A stretch of 26,268 nucleotides of DNA from CAYLLN01 sp040901775 (GTDB lineage Bacteria > Planctomycetota > Planctomycetia > Pirellulales > Pirellulaceae), in contig JBBDYF010000137.1 of the NCBI GenBank assembly GCA_040901775.1, positions 1-26,268 on the forward strand, given 5' to 3'. Under the pieces are notes generated by a model. It was not told where the DNA came from. It did no database searches and saw only the letters and a list, made by a program, of their open reading frames with translations. This document shows, piece after piece, positions 22,677-26,268 of the stretch (within the stretch, counting starts at the first letter, position 1; every line of letters begins with the position of its first letter). A program made the translations under genes and the position numbers.

Positions 22677-24176
22677 TCAGGCAGGCCAAAGTAGCGGCTC
22701 GCGATTCGATCCCAATTCGAGCAGGTCGAATTCATGCGCCATACCTGCTTGCTCGCTCAATCGCCGCAAGTCCAATCGCCGTAGAATCTCTGCGGTTATC
22801 GGGCGTTTAGCGTCCCAAAATACAAAGGCGCGATAGAACGCTTGCGCCGCTGGCGAATTCAAAAGTCCGGCCAAGAATTCAGCATCCAGTTTGGTCTGGC
22901 AAGGCAAGAAGTAGGAAGTGTCGTCGAGCACCACGGGTTTGTCGCCCAGCGGACCGACGACGGCAAACCTCAATCGTTTGTAGAATCCGCAGATCGCCAC
23001 CTTCCACGGCGCGAAGCTGTATTCGCCCACGCCGAAGATCGAAAACGAAGGACGATTTCGATAGATCGAACTCCCTCGCTTGTCGAGTAGAGCGGAGTGA
23101 GCGACCAGGTAATCCCAGGTGCGCGGCGCTATCGTCTCAATGCGGGCGGTATCTTCGCCCACGCTTCGTTGGGTTACCAGCATGAAGCGGTTCGTCGTGG
23201 TGCGCGAATTTGCTACGTCCGACCCCTTCAACATCGGATAGATAAAAGTCTCCTCTAGTTCCACCAACTCTCCCAAGCCATTTCTGAATCGTTCGCCTTC
23301 CCCGAATAATTCCATGACCTTGGAACAGTCGTGTTTAATTCCCGAGCGCCACTTGATCGATTCCGCGCCGCGAAGGTGACGCCCGCCGCGATAGGCATTT
23401 ACGTCCGCCAGCAGCAGTCCGTCCTCGAAGCCGATCACTGCTTCCGCCTGGCCGGCGCGCAAGCCGGGGAACACTTCGGCTGTTGTCTGATTTGCAGCGG
23501 GCGTCAATTCCATGACCAGGAGCACCGCATCGACGGCAACATCAAAATGAAGCGCGCTGTCAATTCGATAGAGGGCCGAAGTCGCCAGCGAGATTTTCTT
23601 TCTCCAGCAATGGGCAAGCACTTTGCGCGCAACTGAAGACTTGCAAAGCATTGCAATGACGCCTTGGCGGCCGTTCAGCGCTTCGACCAACCGGATCAGC
23701 ATCCACTCGGAAATGTCGAAATTCGCCTTGCCCGTAATTGCATCGAGCCCGTGGTGGTTTTGAAAGTTCGCCTTCTCGGGCAGATTTCGACTTTTTAACG
23801 TGCCCAAACCGGCGCTGGTTACCCACGGCAAATTGCCGAGTATCAGAATGGGTGCCGGCAAATCGGCGAACACACTCAACCAATCGGTTTGAAAGAAGTC
23901 GGCAGTCGTCAGCCGCACTTTCTCGGCGTCGGGGCGATCGCGCAAGACCGCTTTGGCGCTGGCGACGTAGGCCGCGTTGATGTCTGACCCCAACGCCTGC
24001 TGAATCGAAGGGAACCGATCCAGTCCAGCGAATAGAAAATTGCCAAATCCGCACGTTGGTTCCAGCAAGGCGGCCGGGTTTCCATGATCCCTGGCCAGCA
24101 ACTCACACACGCTCTGAGCGAGAGTTGGGGGGGTCTGAAAGTCGCCGTATTCGGCGGCTTCTGGATTCTTGCTCAT
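22677..24176 (-). CDS. Type II N6-adenine DNA methyltransferase
   Basis: This is the modification enzyme of a restriction-modification pair, transferring a methyl group from AdoMet to adenine N6. Its 499 residues begin MSKNPEAAEYGDFQTPPTLA; the GDFQTP segment corresponds to motif X. Motif I is LLEPTCGFGNFLFAGL (about 37-52) and motif IV is ILGNLPWVTS (about 111-120), placing it with gamma-class enzymes (X and I before IV). The motif IV core is NLPW instead of the usual NPP(Y/F/W). The C-terminal half (about 250-499) with LLNSPAAQAFYRAFVFWDAK resembles TaqI-like target recognition regions. It starts 21 nt after the endonuclease gene. Local GC is about 50% in sampled lines, against nearly 70% in the dehydrogenase gene. 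Confidence 0.88.
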   Translation of the reverse strand: MSKNPEAAEYGDFQTPPTLAQSVCELLARDHGNPAALLEPTCGFGNFLFAGLDRFPSIQQALGSDINAAYVASAKAVLRDRPDAEKVRLTTADFFQTDWLSVFADLPAPILILGNLPWVTSAGLGTLKSRNLPEKANFQNHHGLDAITGKANFDISEWMLIRLVEALNGRQGVIAMLCKSSVARKVLAHCWRKKISLATSALYRIDSALHFDVAVDAVLLVMELTPAANQTTAEVFPGLRAGQAEAVIGFEDGLLLADVNAYRGGRHLRGAESIKWRSGIKHDCSKVMELFGEGERFRNGLGELVELEETFIYPMLKGSDVANSRTTTNRFMLVTQRSVGEDTARIETIAPRTWDYLVAHSALLDKRGSSIYRNRPSFSIFGVGEYSFAPWKVAICGFYKRLRFAVVGPLGDKPVVLDDTSYFLPCQTKLDAEFLAGLLNSPAAQAFYRAFVFWDAKRPITAEILRRLDLRRLSEQAGMAHEFDLLELGSNREPLLWPA

Positions 24177-24197
24177 GGATGCCTGAAAATGCGGGCA

Positions 24198-24845
24198 CTA
24201 TCGGAGCCGATAGACGCCGTCGACTTTTCCCGCTTGGTCGATGGCTCGCTTGTATTGCAGCCGCCATTGTAGGGCATTGGAGACGGTTAGATAACCTTGC
24301 TCGCACGGTTTCGCCAACAGCTCCTCAGCAATCCTGAGCGCCTCGACGTCGTCCACCCAGAGATTTTTATCGTGCATCAGGCCGATGAGATCTTCCGTGT
24401 TGCAGCCGGCTTCGAGATGTTGGCGAATCAGCTTGGTCATCGTAAAGTCGCCCGTGCGCTTCTCCGCGATGAAAACCGTATGCAAAAAATTCAAAACGGC
24501 TGTCGCCGTCTTGTGGTCGTCCGTTTTCTGGTACACGAACACCAGCACGGAATAGCCGAGCCCGAAGACTTTTTGACGGGCCGACCTGAACGGGCACGAT
24601 GACTGCGGTTGGGCGACGTCGGTGACCTTGATGTCCACATTCAGATCGGGAAAGTCTATTCCAACGGCCGAGTTGCAGGGCCCGAAAGTGTACTTGCTTG
24701 CCAAGTAGGCCTGAAATTTCTGCTCGAGATACGTTCCAATAGCCTTGCCATTGTTTACGCCATACAGCGTTGGTTCCGGGTAAGTGGACTCGACCTCCGC
24801 AAACGCCGCTGCTTCCTGTTGCAGCAACTCGACACTGAGTTTCAC
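24198..24845 (-). CDS. Type II restriction endonuclease (PD-(D/E)XK-like)
   Basis: The 215-residue protein is the likely restriction partner of the adjacent methyltransferase. GTG 24845 is chosen because CAAAGG lies about 9 nt upstream; the open frame to 25247 is antisense to the dehydrogenase and is not coding. Residues about 36-50 (GTYLEQKFQAYLASKYTFG) precede the probable active site VGIDFPDLNVDIKVTDV, where PD...DIK matches the PD-(D/E)XK pattern, with Glu in YLEQKF a possible fourth residue. The next segment, QPQSSCPFRSARQKVFGLGY then SVLVFVY, matches a recurring type II endonuclease family as far as I recall. The recognition sequence cannot be deduced. No controller (C) protein gene is visible. 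Confidence 0.82.
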   Translation of the reverse strand: MKLSVELLQQEAAAFAEVESTYPEPTLYGVNNGKAIGTYLEQKFQAYLASKYTFGPCNSAVGIDFPDLNVDIKVTDVAQPQSSCPFRSARQKVFGLGYSVLVFVYQKTDDHKTATAVLNFLHTVFIAEKRTGDFTMTKLIRQHLEAGCNTEDLIGLMHDKNLWVDDVEALRIAEELLAKPCEQGYLTVSNALQWRLQYKRAIDQAGKVDGVYRLR

Positions 24846-24910
24846 GTTCGGTTGCCTTTGGCCAAAGTGTACTTGCCGCTTCAAAATACTGTTTTCGCCG
24901 GGCGACTCCC

Positions 24911-25828
24911 TTACCGTTTTTTCCAATCGATGCCCGACAACTGCGCCAGCGCCAGTTCCAGGGCGTGGGTGCCGCTGCGGCCGTGCCCCTGGGCGGCGAG
25001 CGCCGTGTAAAGCTGCTTGGCGAGCGACAGGCCGGGGAGCGCCAGGCCCATCCGGTTCGCCTCGTCCAGGGCGATCCCCATGTCCTTGATAAAATGCTCG
25101 ACGTAAAAGCCGGGATCGAAATTGTTGGCGATGATCCGCGGTCCCAGGTTCGACAGCGACCAGCTTCCCGCGGCCCCCGGAGCGACCGATTGCAGCACCG
25201 TCGTCAGGTCGAGACCCGCCTTGTAGGCGTACAGCAGCGCCTCGCACACGCCGATCATCCCGCTGGCGATCAGCGTCTGGTTGACCGCCTTGGTGTGTTG
25301 GCCCGATCCGGCGGGGCCTTGATGAATGATCGTCTTGCCCATTGCCTCCCAGCAGGGGTGCAGGGCTTCGACCGCCTCGCGATCGCCGCCGATCATGATC
25401 GACAGCCGGGCCTCCTTGGCGCCAATGTCGCCCCCCGAGACCGGCGCGTCCACGGCGTGAACGCCCTTTTGCTTGGCCGCCTGGTAAATCTCGACCGCCA
25501 GCGACGGCTCGCTGGTGGTCATATCGACGACGATGCTGCCCGATTTGCTGCCCGCCAGCAGGCCGTCGTCGCCCAAAAATACCTCGCGCACGTCGCGCGG
25601 AAAGCCGACGATGACGAACACCACGTCGCTCTGCTGGGCGACCATCCGCGGGCTATTGGCCCAAGCGGCACCCTTGTCGAGCAGCGGCTGGGCCTTGCCG
25701 CGCGAGCGGTTATACACCGTCAACGCGAAGCCCTTGGCGATCAGGTGGCCGCACATCGAGCTGCCCATGACACCGGTGCCGACCCAGCCGAGACGCGTCT
25801 GGCCGGGAATGATTTTTGAAATAGACAT
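24911..25828 (-). CDS. NAD(P)-dependent beta-hydroxyacid dehydrogenase (3-hydroxyisobutyrate / tartronate semialdehyde reductase type)
   Basis: The 305-residue soluble oxidoreductase interconverts a beta-hydroxyacid and its semialdehyde. ATG 25828 starts MSISKIIPGQTRLGWVGTGV; an upstream in-frame ATG at 25870 is less likely. The Rossmann motif is LGWVGTGVMGSSMCGHLIAK. The substrate motif DAPVSGGDIGAKEARLSIMI and the catalytic segment GPAGSGQHTKAVNQTLIASG, with the family Lys, are intact. The all-helical C-terminal domain follows (DLTTVLQSVAPGAAGSWSLS, FIKDMGIALDEANRMGLALP). Family members cannot be separated by these motifs, so the exact substrate is open. The gene ends 65 nt upstream of the endonuclease start. 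Confidence 0.92.
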   Translation of the reverse strand: MSISKIIPGQTRLGWVGTGVMGSSMCGHLIAKGFALTVYNRSRGKAQPLLDKGAAWANSPRMVAQQSDVVFVIVGFPRDVREVFLGDDGLLAGSKSGSIVVDMTTSEPSLAVEIYQAAKQKGVHAVDAPVSGGDIGAKEARLSIMIGGDREAVEALHPCWEAMGKTIIHQGPAGSGQHTKAVNQTLIASGMIGVCEALLYAYKAGLDLTTVLQSVAPGAAGSWSLSNLGPRIIANNFDPGFYVEHFIKDMGIALDEANRMGLALPGLSLAKQLYTALAAQGHGRSGTHALELALAQLSGIDWKKR

Positions 25829-25863
25829 GGGTGGGTCAGTGGTCAGGAGAGAATCTGTCCAAG

Positions 25864-26268
25864 TTACCAATTTTCTTCGGGTCGTTTGAGGATCTCGGAC
25901 ATGATGAAAGCGTTCCGCAAGCTCTGCGGATCGGTTAACATCAGGGCGATGCTGGCGGCGCCGGGCAGCGGAGCATCGAGGGCGGCCTGCGACGGCGAAG
26001 CCGCCCCGTCTTCCATGGTCGAACGCTTCAGGACTCCCACCTTGTGGTCGAAGACGCGCTGCAGGCGGGCCTCGAGCTTGTCGTCGGCCAGATCGACCTC
26101 ATCCCCCAGGTGCTGCGCATGCACGCTCACCTGGTCGGCGGCGCGCAGGTGTCGCGCCACGTACTGGCTGTCGAGCCCCGCCAGTTCCGCATCGACGACC
26201 TGGGCATGCAGTGGCTCGGCCGGCTCGAGCAGCACCACCTCGGCCAGCGGCGGCCCCCCCAGCGGCCC
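25864..26268 (-). CDS. Unrecognised protein, C-terminal part only
   Basis: The reading frame continues off the window edge, so only about 134 residues of the C-terminal part are visible. They include VARHLRAADQVSVHAQHLGD, LEARLQRVFDHKVGVLKRS and the end MLTDPQSLRNAFIMSEILKR followed by PEENW. No domain was recognised. The terminal pattern (LRNAFIMSEILKRP) recalls uncharacterised planctomycete proteins, from memory only. It lies 35 nt upstream of the dehydrogenase start and may be co-transcribed with it. Confidence 0.6.
   Translation of the reverse strand, partial: GPLGGPPLAEVVLLEPAEPLHAQVVDAELAGLDSQYVARHLRAADQVSVHAQHLGDEVDLADDKLEARLQRVFDHKVGVLKRSTMEDGAASPSQAALDAPLPGAASIALMLTDPQSLRNAFIMSEILKRPEENW

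Noticed and set aside
24846..25247. N-terminal extension of the endonuclease frame
   Set aside because: Its translation is Arg/Gly-rich noise antisense to the dehydrogenase; a ribosome binding site supports GTG 24845.
1..26268. CRISPR array, tRNA, rRNA, transposase or integrase
   Set aside because: No spaced direct repeats, no cloverleaf-like sequence and no transposase or integrase motifs were seen; the only arrays are the short heptad repeats and coding repeats listed.

Overview
This is a GC-rich bacterial contig fragment with two short runs of Ns (4571-4587 and 14009-14018). The gene content suggests a planctomycete, probably Pirellulales-like. The grounds are a diderm secretion system with several pseudopilins, a long secretin, many small secreted DUF proteins (BON, DUF1326, DUF3352-like, DUF6807) and frequent GTG starts. 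This assignment is inference from families and style; the window contains no rRNA, tRNA or other phylogenetic marker.

Region 1 (83-13151, + strand) is a type II secretion / type IV pilus-like operon: gspF, gspG, gspH, gspI, gspJ, gspK, a PilM/GspL-type protein with a PilN-like membrane tail, a multidomain PilO/GspM-like protein with a GspC/PilP-like end, and the secretin gspD. No ATPase (GspE), prepilin peptidase or separate gspC is visible; these may lie upstream or elsewhere. A secreted lipoprotein-like gene (13216-about 14008) follows the secretin. Most neighbours overlap by 4 nt or abut, so they are probably translationally coupled. The operon is broken by heptanucleotide repeat elements before gspF, between gspF and gspG, and between gspK and the pilM-like gene.

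Region 2 (14019-18741) holds mostly cell-envelope and small accessory genes: a secreted BON-domain protein (-), a secreted DUF3352-like protein (+), a PPOX-fold flavoprotein (-), an overlapping DUF4160/DUF2442 pair (-) and a DUF1326 protein (-). Palindromes next to an assembly gap separate the lipoprotein-like gene from the convergent BON gene.

Region 3 (18912-22659, - strand) contains a SurA-like parvulin isomerase coupled to a secreted protein with an STN/N0-like segment, a small single-pass membrane protein and a secreted DUF6807 protein.

Region 4 (22677-24845, - strand) is a compact type II restriction-modification pair, endonuclease upstream of an N6-adenine methyltransferase, with visibly lower GC than its flanks, so probably acquired. 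It is followed towards the window end by a beta-hydroxyacid dehydrogenase and the 3' part of an unrecognised gene that runs off the edge.

The most distinctive material is the remodelled secretion machine: fused inner-membrane platform subunits, a secretin with at least five N1-type repeats, pseudopilins with Gly-rich and RGGG(E/D) tails, and period-7 inverted repeats embedded in the operon.
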